From contig CM077599.1 of assembly GCA_039654915.1 (NCBI GenBank), forward strand, positions 1,428,501-1,492,500: 64,000 nucleotides of DNA. Reading direction: 5' to 3'. Numbering within the stretch: the first letter of the stretch is position 1; each line of letters begins with the position of its first letter. The stretch is from Aquilaria yunnanensis (Eukaryota > Streptophyta > Magnoliopsida > Malvales > Thymelaeaceae). Below are positions 1 to 10,841 of the stretch, piece after piece. A program made the translations under genes and the position numbers. The notes beneath the pieces are model-generated. The model saw only the letters and a list, made by a program, of their open reading frames with translations. It made no database searches and was not told the DNA's origin.

Positions 1-595
1 GAAGCGGCAGTGACGACGGGCTGGCAGCGGCGGCGGGACAAGAGACGGAGGCGAAGCGAGCTGGTGATGGGAGAAAGAAGGAGAACGAGAGAGCTTTGTT
101 TGGAGAGGGAGAGACGAGAGCTCGATGGAGGGAGCCAGAGAGTCAGAGCTCCCAGGGGAGAGACAGAATGAGTTGTGCTGAGCGTGAGAGAGAAGAAAGA
201 AATTTGGGCCAAGAGAGAGAGAACCCCGTGAGAGGGAGAGAAGATAAGATTTTCTCTCCAATTATAGAGGCCTAGAGCCTTCTAAAAATATCCCAGCCTT
301 TCCCCAGGAAGGCTCAGCTGGGGAAGGAATTTTCTGTTTTTAATTTTAATTTTTTCTTAATTTTTTTAATTAATTAATAATTAGTTAAGAAATAATTAAT
401 AATTAATTAATATTTCTAATACACACATACAGATATATATGTATACCTATATATATATTTTAACTAACACCATATGACAAAAATGTCCCCCACTAAACTA
501 ATAATATATTATTTTTGTTAAATTAATTTTTTTAGTTAATAATTTTTAATTAATTAATTTTTTTTATAATAGTCGGACGAAATTGGGTGTCAACA
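1..595 (-). mobile_element. LTR, 3' LTR of element 0 (window-truncated, subtype B)
   Basis: The segment ends on the + strand with GGTGTCAACA, which on the - strand is the LTR start TGTTGACACC. It is followed directly by the complement of a GGGGGG polypurine tract, so the LTR reads on the - strand and this is a 3' LTR. It is nearly identical to the reverse complement of 29339-29933. It holds the AT-rich U3 end and a GA-rich part near 180-250. The rest lies outside the window. Confidence 0.8.
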
Positions 596-660
596 GCTGC
601 CCCCCTTTGCATGCTTCATGGGACATGGTGTATGCAAAGTCGTTATCAAATTTCGTCCGG
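573..660 (-). promoter_or_regulatory. Polypurine tract inside a nested hairpin, element 0
   Basis: The purine tract (complement of 599-610) sits just inside the LTR end at 595. It is enclosed by inverted repeats: an outer arm CGGACGAAATT at about 574 pairs with AATTTCGTCCG ending near 659, and inside it CTTTGCAT pairs with ATGCAAAG. The same arrangement recurs at 12415-12502, 37610-37697 and 44026-44113. Confidence 0.7.
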
Positions 661-701
661 CTTAGCTAGGCATTGAGAATTTTCTCATCGCCTAAACTCA
701 G

Positions 702-1640
702 AGGTTAAGGAATCTTCCTTAGAGCCTCTGCGATAGGAACTCTCCTATCATTAAAGGGAAAATTTGATAATTTTGAGGTTAAGGGTACTACCTTAGAACC
801 TCGACGATAGGAACTCTCCTATCGTTTGAAGGAAAATTGATGATTTTGAGGTTAAGGGTCCTACCTTAGAACCTCGACGATAGGAACTCTCCTATCGTTT
901 GAAGGAAAATTGATGATTTTGAGGTTAAGGGTCCTACCTTAGAACCTCGACGATAGGAACTCTCCTATCGTTTGAAGGAAAATTGATTGTTTTGAGGTTA
1001 AGGGTCCTACCTTAGAACCTCGACGATAGGAACTCTCCTATCATTTGAAGGAAAATTGATTGTTTTGAGGTTAAGGGTCCTACCTTAGAACCTCGACGAT
1101 AGGAACTCTCCTATCGTTTGAAGGAAAATTGATGATTTTGAGGTTAAGGGTCTTACCTTAGAACCTCGACGATAGGAACTCTCCTATCGTTTGAAGGAAA
1201 ATTGATTGTTTTGAGGTTAAGGGTCCTACCTTAGAACCTCGACGATAGGAACTCTCCTATCGTTTGAAGGAAAATTGATGATTTTGAGGTTAAGGGTCCT
1301 ACCTTAGAACCTCGACGATAGGAACTCTCCTATCATTTGAAGGAAAATTGATTGTTTTGAGGTTAAGGGTCCTACCTTAGAACCTCGACGATAGGAACCC
1401 TCCTATCGTTGCAAGTTTGAGGTTAAGGGCCCTACCTTAGAACCTCGACGATAGGAACTCTCCTATCGTTTGAAGGAAAATTGATTGTTTTGAGGTTAAG
1501 GGTCCTACCTTAGAACCTCGACGATAGGAACTCTCCTATCGTTTGAAGGAAAATTGATTGTTTTCGAGGCAAAGGTTCCATCCTTAATACCCCGATGATG
1601 AAAATTGATTGTTTTCGAGGCAAAGGTTCAATCCTTAAAA
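702..1640. repeat. 73-bp tandem array of element 0
   Basis: About 12 head-to-tail units with a 73-bp period start with GAGGTTAAGGGTCCTACC. The last copies, from about 1561, decay into GAGGCAAAGG variants. Each unit can form two hairpins: GAGGTT..AAGG with CCTT..AACCTC, and ACGATAGGA-ACTC-TCCTATCGT. Arrays just inside the 3' LTR are usual for Tat/Ogre elements. The array abuts the gag remnant at about 1650. Confidence 0.9.
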
Positions 1641-1652
1641 CCCCGGCGATGA

Positions 1653-3686
1653 CCCCCATATCCAACATGGTATGACCCTAAACTAAATTGCCCATATCAT
1701 GATGGTGCCGTGGGCCACGGACTCGAAAATTGCATAGCATTGAAGCGTATAGTCCAACAATTAATTGAGTCAAAGTGGTTGGACTTTTCCGATGAACCAA
1801 ACGTCACTCATAATCCATTGCCTCCTCATCAAGCCAAACCAGTCAATATGATGGAAGAATACTGGCCGATGAAGAAAACAGTCAATGATATCATAACCCC
1901 TCTTAAGCATGTATATTCATGCCTTGTGAAAGAAGGGATTATCATAGGAAAGTCTTCTGGAAATAAAGAAGTCGAGGATGAGGAGTGGTGCAACTTTCAT
2001 AACAGTAAGAGTCATTCTATCCAAGAATGCCCAGAATTCCGTAAAAGTCTACAAAGTCTCATGGACTCCTCCCAAATCATCGTTTTTATGTCAGATAAAG
2101 AGGATGACGTGAATGTGATAATTAAAGAACAAGAAGTCAATATCATGCCAAGACCACTAGTCATTCCAATCTCAAAATCTGCTCTCAAGCCTTTAAGAAT
2201 TCAAGTTCCAAAGCCATTCCCGTACAAATCAGACAAAACTGTTCCATGGAACTATGGCTATACTTCTAACATCACATCAACTCCGTTAGAAGTTGGGGGC
2301 ATGACTAGAAGCGGTCGGTGTTATTCTCCCGAGCAAATGAACAAGCTCCAACAAGAGAAGAATGTTACGGATCCAGCAAATGAACCTATTAACATATCTA
2401 AAGAGCAAGAGATGCCTCGAGCAGTAACAGATGAACAAGCTACTGAGTTTCTCAAGCTCATAAAGCAAAGTGAATACAGTATCGTGGAGCAGTTGAACCG
2501 TCTGCCAGCAAAGATCTCCATACTTTCATTACTCTTAAGTTCTGATGCCCATCGAGAAGCTCTTCTCAAAGTCCTGAATAAGGCTTATGTTGAACAAGAT
2601 ATCTCCGTGAACAACTTTGACCACCTTGTCAACAACATCACGGCACAAAATCTCATCACATTCACTGACGATGAGATACCAGCAGAAGGAAGGGGTCACT
2701 CTAAGGCTCTACATATTTCGATTAAATACAAAGATCGGATTATGGCTAGAGTTCTGATCGACAATGGATCAGCTCTAAATGTAATGCCATTAGAAACTTT
2801 ACATAAGATCGGTTTAGACCCATCACACCTCAACAACAGTCATATTGTTGTTCGAGCATTTGACGGAACAAAGAGAGATGTGGTTGGAGAAATAGAGCTA
2901 CCAATTGGGATTGGTCCCTGTCTTTTCCATATCACATTCCAAGTCATGGACATTTCTCCATCTTATACTTGTCTGCTGGGAAGACCATGGATCCATATGG
3001 CTGGAGCAATTCCTTCCTCATTACATCAAAAAATGAAATTCATCATTGAAGGAAAGATAATCACAGTCTTTGCTGAAGAAGACATTCTGCTATCTAGACC
3101 TGCGGATGCTCAATATGTTGAGGTCAATGAAAATATACCTGATTGCTCCTTCAGGTCTTTTGAGATTGTCAATGCTGCTTATGTCAGTGAATATGGAGAA
3201 GAACCCGTTCCTAACATCTCTAAAACAAGTCGCATGGTCGCCAAACTCATGATAAAAGGAGGATACTCACCGGGGTTAGGTTTGGGACAAGATTTACAAG
3301 GAATCCCAGAGCCATTGAAAATATCCGCAAATGAAGGGAAATACGGCCTAGGCTTCACACCGACAAGACATGATAAAATGAAGGCAATAGCTGAAAAGAG
3401 AGAAAAGAGGATTGCACGATTAACAGGGCATCCTCTCCAGGAAAGAAATCTGGATATCCCTGAAATCACCGAAACGTTCGTGAGTGGTGGTCTCATTCCG
3501 CAAAATGACAATGAAGGCAAGCTGACTATCAACATCAACAAGTCTTTTGAAAGTCTTTCTATTCAGGCAATCATCAGCGATTCACCTGAAGAGGAGGAGC
3601 TCGTTCAACCTTGTGGCCCACGGGATGTGCTGAACAACTGGGAGGCGATAGAACTGCCTGTTATAATCGAAAGCTTTCCAAAGTAA
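1653..3686 (+). pseudogene. Ty3/gypsy Tat-Ogre gag C-terminus and protease, 5'-truncated
   Basis: An open frame from 1653, with no true start codon, encodes the C-terminal half of Gag and the protease of a Tat/Ogre retrotransposon. A first zinc-knuckle-like motif is at about 1689 (C-x2-H-x5-H-x4-C, ending GHGLENC), and a second C/H cluster is near 1990. The aspartic protease has the active-site loop DNGSALNVMP near 2760 (family consensus D-S/T-G) and the later LLGRPWIH motif. A G-patch (GYSPGLGLGQDLQG) follows at about 3257-3310, as in many plant Tat polyproteins. The Gag N-terminus is missing where the tandem array begins. The stop codon TAA at 3684-3686 lies inside a likely 5' splice site, so the frame may continue by splicing into the RT frame. 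The block is antisense to the flanking LTRs. Confidence 0.85.
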
Positions 3687-3836
3687 TCTAATAGTAAAAA
3701 CCTCCTAAAGAAAGGTTCAATCAATAGGGTGTAGTCTTTGTTTAAGTGAACCTTTTAGTTATTGCTTTTTATTCCAATAAAGTTGTGATTTATGCACATT
3801 GTAAATAAAGTACCAGTTTGCATCCATCTCATTCGT

Positions 3837-3917
<81 letters not shown>

Positions 3918-3952
3918 CTCTCTTCTCTTTCTTTTCTCTCTGGATAATGCAG
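3683..3952 (+). other. Predicted Ogre-type intron between protease and RT
   Basis: A GT donor at 3683 (CAAA|GTAATC) and an AG acceptor at 3951-3952 (GATAATGCAG) bound 270 nt containing a 77-T run (3841-3917) and a CT-rich polypyrimidine tract. Removing this segment deletes the protease stop codon and puts the upstream frame exactly in phase with the RT frame that is open from 3954. An intron at this position is a known feature of Ogre elements. Splicing here is inferred, not shown. Confidence 0.7.
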
Positions 3953-3953
3953 A

Positions 3954-5786
3954 CCCAAAACTCTCTTTGATGACAATGAAAGAATGAACTTTGATAATCC
4001 TGTAAACACTACCGACTCGGATGACGAAGATCTTCAAGTATCTCCTGAGCTATTAAAAATGATTGAGCGAGATGAAAAAGAAAGAGCAACAAGTCAAGAA
4101 CCAACTGAGGTATTCAACCTGGGAGATAGTCAGGATGTAAAAGAAGTCAAGATTGGCACTTTATTCCCTCCTGAAGAAAAAGAAGAATTAGTCCATTTAT
4201 TGAAAGAATATGTGGATGTATTCGCTTGGTCATACCAAGATATGCCTGGCTTAAGCTCAGACATAGTACTACACAAAATACCCTTGAAGCCTGGGGCGAA
4301 GCCTGTCAGACAGAAGTTACGAAGATTAAAGCCGGAGTTAATCTTAAGAGTAAAAGACGAGATTCGAAAGCTGTGGGATGCAGGATTTCTTGGGGTCGCT
4401 GAATATACAGAATGGGTGGTTAACATTGTCCCAGTCGAAAAGAAAGAAAGTGGGAAACTAAGAGTTTGTCAGGACTACCGGCCTTTGAACGAAGCCAGTC
4501 CTAAAGATAACTTCCCACTTCCTCATATTGATACACTGGTGGATAATACCGCAGGAAACTCCTACTTTTCCTTCATGGATGGTTTTTCTGGATACAATCA
4601 AATCAAACTTGATCCAGATGACATGATAAAAACTGCTTTTATTACCCTTTGGGGTACCTTCTACTATAAGGTGATGCCTTTCGGGTTAAAGAATGCTGGT
4701 GCTACATATCAAAGAGCCATGGTCACGTTGTTCCATGACATGATGCATAAAGAAATTGAAGTATATGTGGACGACATGATCGCCAAAACTTTCACTGCTG
4801 GGGGGCATCTAAAAGTGCTAAGAAAACTATTCGATAGACTTCGCAAATATCAATTGAAGTTGAATCCTGCCAAATGTACTTTTGGAGCCTCTTCAGGAAA
4901 GTTATTGGGTTTCATAGTCAGCAAGGACGGGATTCGAGTTGACCCGAGTAAAGTCAAAGCGATACAAGAAATGCAACCCCCGAAGACTCCAAAACAAGTA
5001 AGAAGTTTTCTGGGTAGAATCAACTTCATAGCAAGGTTCATATCACAATTGACGTCCAAGTGTGAACCGCTTTTCAAATCACTGAAGAAGAACAATCCGA
5101 TCGAGTGGAATAACGAATGCCAAGAAGCATTCGAGAAAATCAAGCAATATCTATCAAATCCACCAGTCTTGGTACCACCCCGATCTGGAGAATCGTTGAT
5201 TCTATATTTATCCATACAGGATTCTTCATTAGGATCCGTATTGGGTCAACGTGATGAGACAGGCAAGAAAGAGCACGCAATTTACTATTTGAGCAAGAAG
5301 CTTACCACATATGAAGCGAAATACTCAATAGTAGAAAAGTCCTGTTGTGCCCTTGCATGGGTAGCACACCGACTACGACACTACATGCTCAACAACACCA
5401 CATTGCTAATCTCCAAGACTGATCCCATTAAGTACATTTTTGAGAAACCAGCTTTATCAGGCAGGATCGCAAAATGGCAAATGCTGTTGTCTGAATACGA
5501 CATACAGTATGTCACCCAAAAGGCTGTAAAAGGGAGTGTGATTGCTGAATATCTGGCTGATAGAGCATTGGATGATTATGAGCCAATGAAAATGGAGTTT
5601 CCTGATGGAGATATAATGACGATAGAACAGGAAGTCTCTAAAGATGATGAAACATGGAAAATGGCATTCGATGGAGCATCTAATTCTTTGGGACAAGGGA
5701 TTGGAGCCATACTCATCTCCCCAGTGGAGTCGCCAAGCTGTGGCAACGTCGGGTTTTCGGGAGTCGCCACCAATCAGTTTTCTTAG
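3954..5786 (+). pseudogene. Tat-Ogre reverse transcriptase and RNase H, truncated in second RNase H
   Basis: This frame encodes a Ty3/gypsy reverse transcriptase: the PVRQKLRRLKPE N-terminal block, CQDYRPLNEASPKDNFPLPHI, FSFMDGFSGYNQI, and the catalytic YVDD at about 4763-4774. An RT-connected RNase H region follows (about 5180-5570, with YLSKKLTTYEAKYS and EKSCCALAW). At about 5661 a second, archaeal-type RNase H begins (AFDGASN...GIGAILISP), the hallmark of the Tat clade. Retrotransposon sequence stops at about 5722, where it fuses at a short TCCCCA match to the PBS complement and LTR of the surrounding element. The last ~20 codons are read from the LTR, so the second RNase H is cut and integrase is absent. 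An ATG is available at 3984. The gene is broken and cannot be autonomous. Confidence 0.9.
5719..5735 (-). promoter_or_regulatory. Primer-binding site of element 0
   Basis: On the - strand the sequence reads TGGCGACTCCACTGGGG, three bases after the LTR end TTGCCACA. It starts with TGG, as a site complementary to a tRNA CCA end should. I believe Ogre elements use a tRNA-Arg primer of this kind, but could not check the tRNA. The same site recurs at 23018-23034, 32697-32713 and 53161-53177. Confidence 0.8.
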
Positions 5787-8700
5787 GTCGATTGGTCACC
5801 TTAAAATTGGTCTGCGAGAGTTCGGGGATCGGGAGTACGGTTACGCTAAAACAACTTTGTTATAGCGCCCAAAATTGGCACCTTAATTGATTTTAATTTT
5901 GTTTTACTTTGCTTTTTAACAACTTCAGTTAATTTTCAAAACCAGGAATTTTAACTGAATTATTTAGTCGGATGTGGATTTTTGGTAATTAATTTGTATA
6001 GAATTTTATACTTCCGAACCATGGACTCTGCCGAGTCATTTGGACACAGAAGATTTGATTCCGAACCATGGACTCTGCTGAGTCACCCGGACACGGAATT
6101 TGATGAAATTTTAAAGAATTTAATCCATATCATAAATATGAATTTTTACCTTTTTATTTAATTTATTTTAAAAAATTTAATATTTTCCAAACCGTAGATC
6201 CTGCCGGATCATCCGGATATGAAATTTAATTTAAAGTTAATTATTTAATTATTATTTTATGGAATTAATTATTAGTTTAATTATTAATTTGGAAATTTTA
6301 GGTTTATTGATAATCTAAAAATTTGATTTTTCTTTCTCTATATTTTCTTTTCTTTTCTTTCTTTTCTTTCTTTCTCTTTTCTTTTTACTTTTCTTTTTAT
6401 TTTCTTGTTTAATGAAAGATCTTTATCATTTATTTTTTTTAAGGAACCAAAAATAATTTTTTTTTTTTTTTCAAAGAGTTATATATTTTTTTTAAAAAAT
6501 CTTGATATTCATATATTTTATTTTATGTTTATTCTTTTTATTTGATAAAATATGAACCAAAAAGTAATTATTTAATTAAGATTTTATTTATTTAATAATG
6601 AAACCAAAGATTTATATGTATATTATAAAAATAAAAGAAAAGTCTTGATATTTATATTTTGATATAAGGTTTTTAAAGTAATTATCTAATTTGTAAGTCT
6701 AAAAAAAAAACATCCAATTAATAAGTCTAAAATATTTAATTCTTTTCTATTTATTTTATCTTATAAATATTTTTTTGAAATCATTTGGCTAAGATTTTTG
6801 TTTATTTAATAAAGGAATTAAAAAGTTATATTTTTTTATTATTTTAAAAGAAAATAAGTAAAAATATAAAATTTTAATTTTTATATATTTATATTTTTAA
6901 AAAAAAAAATTTCTTTGTTTTTATTACTAGATAAAAAAATAAAGTAAACTATTTAAAAATTAATTTTATTTTATACTTTACTTAAAAAATTTTGGTTTTC
7001 CAAACCATGGATCCTGGCGGATCATTTGGACATGGAATTTAATTTAAAATTTATTCAATTAATTATTAAATAGCACACGCAGCCTGAATTTTTCTAAGTG
7101 TGATTTTTTTAATTATGTCAAACTAATTTCATATTAATTATTAAAAAGTCTAAATCTAATTATGTTTAATATTAATTCCTAAGCTAATTCATGATTATCT
7201 AAACAAAACTATAAAAGAAAAACATAAGTAAAACAATGACTAATTTGTAAATCAGAACAACATTAGAGACTCAATTAGACAAATAAAATAAATCCAGGGG
7301 TAAATTATTTATTAAAAATGTTTATCTAACCTAATCATGCAATTATGCTTAATATTAATTTTATTTATTTATTCGTGCTCATAATCAAATAAAAACATGA
7401 ATGAAAATAAACATTAGTGACCAAATTGTAAATCAAAACAACATTAGAGTCTCAAATAGACAAAAATCAAATAAATCCAGGGACATATTATTTAAAGAAA
7501 TATCTATGTATCCTAATCATATAATTAAGCTTAATGTTAATTTCTAAGCAAATTTATGCTTTTAATTATCTGAACAATTAATAAACATCAGTAAATCAAT
7601 GGCCAGATTGTAAATCGAAACAAACATAGGGTCTCAAATAGGCAAATCAAAGGAATCCATAGGCTAAAAATTAATTATGCCCAAAATTATGGATCAAATC
7701 AGATCTGGATCGATAACGAGTCGGTTTGCAATCCGAGTTTCATTTTTTTGATTTTTAATTTTTGCTTTTTGTTTGCTTTAAATAATATCAATTAATATCC
7801 AAACCATGGATTCTAACCGAATCATCTGGATATGGATTTTTGATTTACTAGTTCTGAATTCATTCTTGAATTTTCATTAAAATCTGCTCAGAATTAAATC
7901 TCGTAAATATGACCCCTTTTTTTTTATACGTTATGTAAACATGAGTTTTGAATTTATGATAACTATTAAAATTAAAATCAAATAAATAGGTAAAAATCTG
8001 ACCTAACCTAAAATTGCAATTTTATGTAATATTGATCACAGACTAATTCATGATTCTCGAAATAATAAACCAACAACCAAAAAAAGAAATAAAAACATAA
8101 AACAATACTGTCAGTGATGAATATGCAAAACGGGAGAACATTAGTAACTTAAATGAATAAAAACAAAGAGAATCAAGGGCTAAATAAGAATTTTACCCAA
8201 AAATTTGATTGAGTCAAAAAACAAACGCGAGTCGCGACTGGCGGGCCTTCTTCTCCGGCGTATAATCATTCTCGACAGTGAAGAATTTCCTGACGTACTC
8301 GACGCTCTTGTTCTCGATCCTCTTGGCGATCTTTTGGTTGAGCAGCTCGAGAAGGTCCTTGATTTTGAGGTAGTTGGCGGTGCACGATTGGATTTTTTTG
8401 CTATTTAATTTTATTTTTTATTTTAAATAATTTCAATTAATATCCAAGCCATGGATTCTAACCGAATCATCTGGACATGGATAGATGATCCATCTTAGGA
8501 CGGATTTCTAATAAATTTAAATATTAATTAACCAATAATTTGATACAGATTAATATATTACAAAAATAAAAATTAAACTATTCTAAAATCCAATAAATAT
8601 ACATGAATATACATATCAAATCAAAATCCTATATTATTTTCCATGTCAATTCAATGATCGAATTTTATGTAAGATCAAATCAACAATAACAAAGATAAAA

Positions 8701-9251
8701 CAAAGAAAAATACAAACAATAAAAAATTTACTATCAGTGACTAATCTGCAAAATAAAAAAAAGAGTTAGTGACTTAAATGGTCAGATCAAATAAAACTAA
8801 GGACTTAATGGAAATTTTTACCCAAATAATCAAAAGTTTTGACTTAGTCAACAAGACAAAAACGTCTTCAGCAGAGGAGCATAGCAGCAGGGGAAAGATG
8901 GCGCGACGGCGGCGTGCGCGGAGCAGGAGCCTGGCGGCTGGCGGCTGACGGGGGGGAAACGAGGGGTGGAGGGAGGGACGACGCGATGGCTGGGCGCGCT
9001 GAGGAAGAGCGACGGACGGGGGCGGCGCGCGTTGGCAGCGTCGGGGAGATCGCGACAGGAGGAGGAGCACGGCAGAGGTGGTGCGCACGGCGGAACTGGG
9101 CGACGCAGTGGACGGCGCACGGGAGGGACGGTGATCCGGTGAGCGTGTGACGGCAGGAACTGTGCGCGACGGCGTGGGACGCGACGGAGGCTGGAAGACG
9201 AACAGGGAAGGAGACAGGCATGACGGGCTCGGCAGGGAGAGGAGCTGGAGC
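5739..9251 (-). mobile_element. 5' LTR of element 0, truncated by element 1
   Basis: It starts at the PBS with TGTGGCAACG (complement of the TTGCCACA end) and runs through AT-rich sequence with a CT-rich stretch (6320-6480). It carries at least six copies of a segmented hairpin (6012, 6059, 6185, 6996, 7797, 8441) and a SKP1-like fragment (8214-8384). A GC-rich block (8890-9248) follows, in which the next LTR begins at 9252. The promoter-proximal end is missing. Long readable frames in the GC-rich block (8774-9290) are low-complexity and I do not consider them genes. Confidence 0.75.
8214..8384 (-). pseudogene. SKP1-like C-terminal gene fragment captured in an LTR
   Basis: On the - strand, 56 uninterrupted codons followed by TGA read ANYLKIKDLLELLNQ, then KIAKRIENKSVEYVRKFF, then VENDYTPEKK. 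This matches the C-terminal Skp1 domain: the A-N-Y-L-x-I-K-x-L-L-x-L helix, the K-(S/T)-x-E-x-(V/I)-R-K-x-F block and N-D-(F/Y)-T-P-E-(E/K). SKP1 links cullin-1 to F-box proteins in SCF ubiquitin ligases. The BTB-like N-terminal half is absent and the last residues (RLAFVF) depart from the usual WAFE ending. The stretch is GC-rich inside AT-rich LTR sequence and lies in the LTR sense direction. It is a captured piece, not a working gene. Confidence 0.7.
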
Positions 9252-9958
9252 TGTGGCAACGTGCGGGTCATTTTCGGGAGTCGCCACCAATCTGTTTACC
9301 TAGGTCGATTGGTCACCTAAAATATGGTCTGCGAGAGTTCGGGGGTTCGGGAGTACGGTTACGTTGAAACAACTTTGTTAAAACGCCCAAAAATTGGCAC
9401 CTTAGTTGATTTTAATTTTGTTTTACTTTGCTTTTAAAAAAATTTCAGTTAATTTAGATATTTTAACTGAATTAGTCGAAAATGTGGATTTTTGGTAATT
9501 AAGTTGGATAAAATTTGATACTTCCGAACCATGGACTCTGCCGAGTCATTTGGACACGGAAGATTTTTGATTCCGAACCATGGACTCTGCCGAGTCATTT
9601 GGACACGGAATTTGGTGAAATTTTAAACAATTTTATCCATATTGTAAAAATATGGATTTTTATCTTTTGTATTTATTTAATTTATTTAGTAAAAAGTTTT
9701 CCAAACCGTATGTCCTGCCTGGATCATCCGGATATGGAAATTACTTTAATTTAATATCCAAGCCATGGATTCTAACCGAATCATCTGGACATGGATTTAA
9801 TAACTTAGGACGGATTTTTAATGATTTGATACACATTTAATGCATTACAATAATTAAAATTAAACTATAAAGATAAATAAATAAATAAATACATATCAAA
9901 TCAAAAATCTTATGTTATTCTCTTATGTCAATTTTATGACCAAAATTATATAGTCTTA

Positions 9959-10144
9959 ACCTTTTTCTTCGTCTTTGATTTTCTTGAATATCTCAAAATC
10001 CAAGTTCTCTAAGGATTCGCTCAGGAAGTCAGTAGCGCAGAATACAATCATGTGGTCCCCCATGGCTTTTAGGGTCTCTTTTATGTCTTCAAAAATATCT
10101 GCGTATCTTTTTGCACATAGAAGTTCCAGTTCAATAGTCTTATT
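9959..10144 (-). pseudogene. Exon-like open segment in LTR A, unrecognised
   Basis: On the - strand an AG acceptor context (CCATACTACCAG) precedes 61 codons without a stop (NKTIELELLCAKRYADIF..., ending KKIKDEEKG) followed by TAA. Composition is that of an ordinary soluble protein, unlike the low-complexity frames elsewhere in the LTR. I do not recognise the family. It may be the 3' exon of a host gene fragment whose upstream piece is 10626-10841. The same segment occurs at 23745-23930, 28316-28501 (+ strand) and 35154-35339. Confidence 0.35.
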
Positions 10145-10625
10145 CTGGTAGTATGGCATGGATACAATCAGTGAAGTAATGCAAGACAAATAGACGGATG
10201 ACAAGGAAAACAGAAAGATCACCACCAGGTATTGCTTGCACACAATAATTCATACAACAACATAAAACTATAGAAAAAGAAAGGGTCTCCATACTCTAGG
10301 GTTGAAGGCATGAGAGTATCCACAAACTAGGTATCCCTATTAAAACTATATGCCACCGTATACAAATGATCTTTATGACTTTATAATCCTGTCACTAAAT
10401 AATTTGCACAGGAAGTGCTCAATATATAACGTTAAACCCGACTATTGGAAAACCCTCCTACATAGGTTGATCAGTTAACAGAGAAGTAGGAAACTTCTAG
10501 AAGACTACTTCATAAAGCAAAATACCGCAGGGAAAACATAAAACAAAAATCATGAGTGAAATATTTCATTCAGCAATACACAGTTATCATGGATAAACGT
10601 TCTATACTTATGGCCTTGACAGTTC

Positions 10626-10841
10626 TTAGTTCCAAGAAATTGGAATGAATAGAGAGATACTTCCGAGGAAATTGTTCAGCTCTAACGTCTGCATCTGGAA
10701 CAGTTGTATTGTTCTCAGCTCGCTTCTGAAAGATGGAATAGAGTTCTTGAAGAGATCAATCCAGGCGGTTTTGGTGGGGGTGGCTCTGTGAGGGTTATTG
10801 TAGACGAGGAGAACGCCCACGTCACCTCTGTAGTAAGCGGA
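10626..10841 (-). pseudogene. Exon-like open segment in LTR A, possibly Rab GTPase-derived
   Basis: The - strand frame reads AYYRGDVGVLLVYNNPHRAT and then KTAWIDLFKNS. AYYRG-x-VG-x-LLVY is the strand following switch II in plant Rab GTPases, and the R-A-T...W pattern fits the next helix. The downstream half does not fit, and no nucleotide-binding motif is present. A TTTTGCAG acceptor lies about 70 bp upstream in sense. The same segment is at 24412-24627, 27619-27834 (+) and 35821-36036. I read it as a degenerate captured exon; the family call is tentative. Confidence 0.3.

Noticed and set aside
702..1640. CRISPR-like array
   Set aside because: Units are contiguous 73-bp repeats without unique spacers, in a plant retrotransposon context.
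3755..4037. Lys-rich frames on the - strand
   Set aside because: They are translations of the 77-T run in the predicted intron.
8205..8408. 67-codon + strand frame
   Set aside because: It is the complement of the SKP1-like fragment, which is the better reading.
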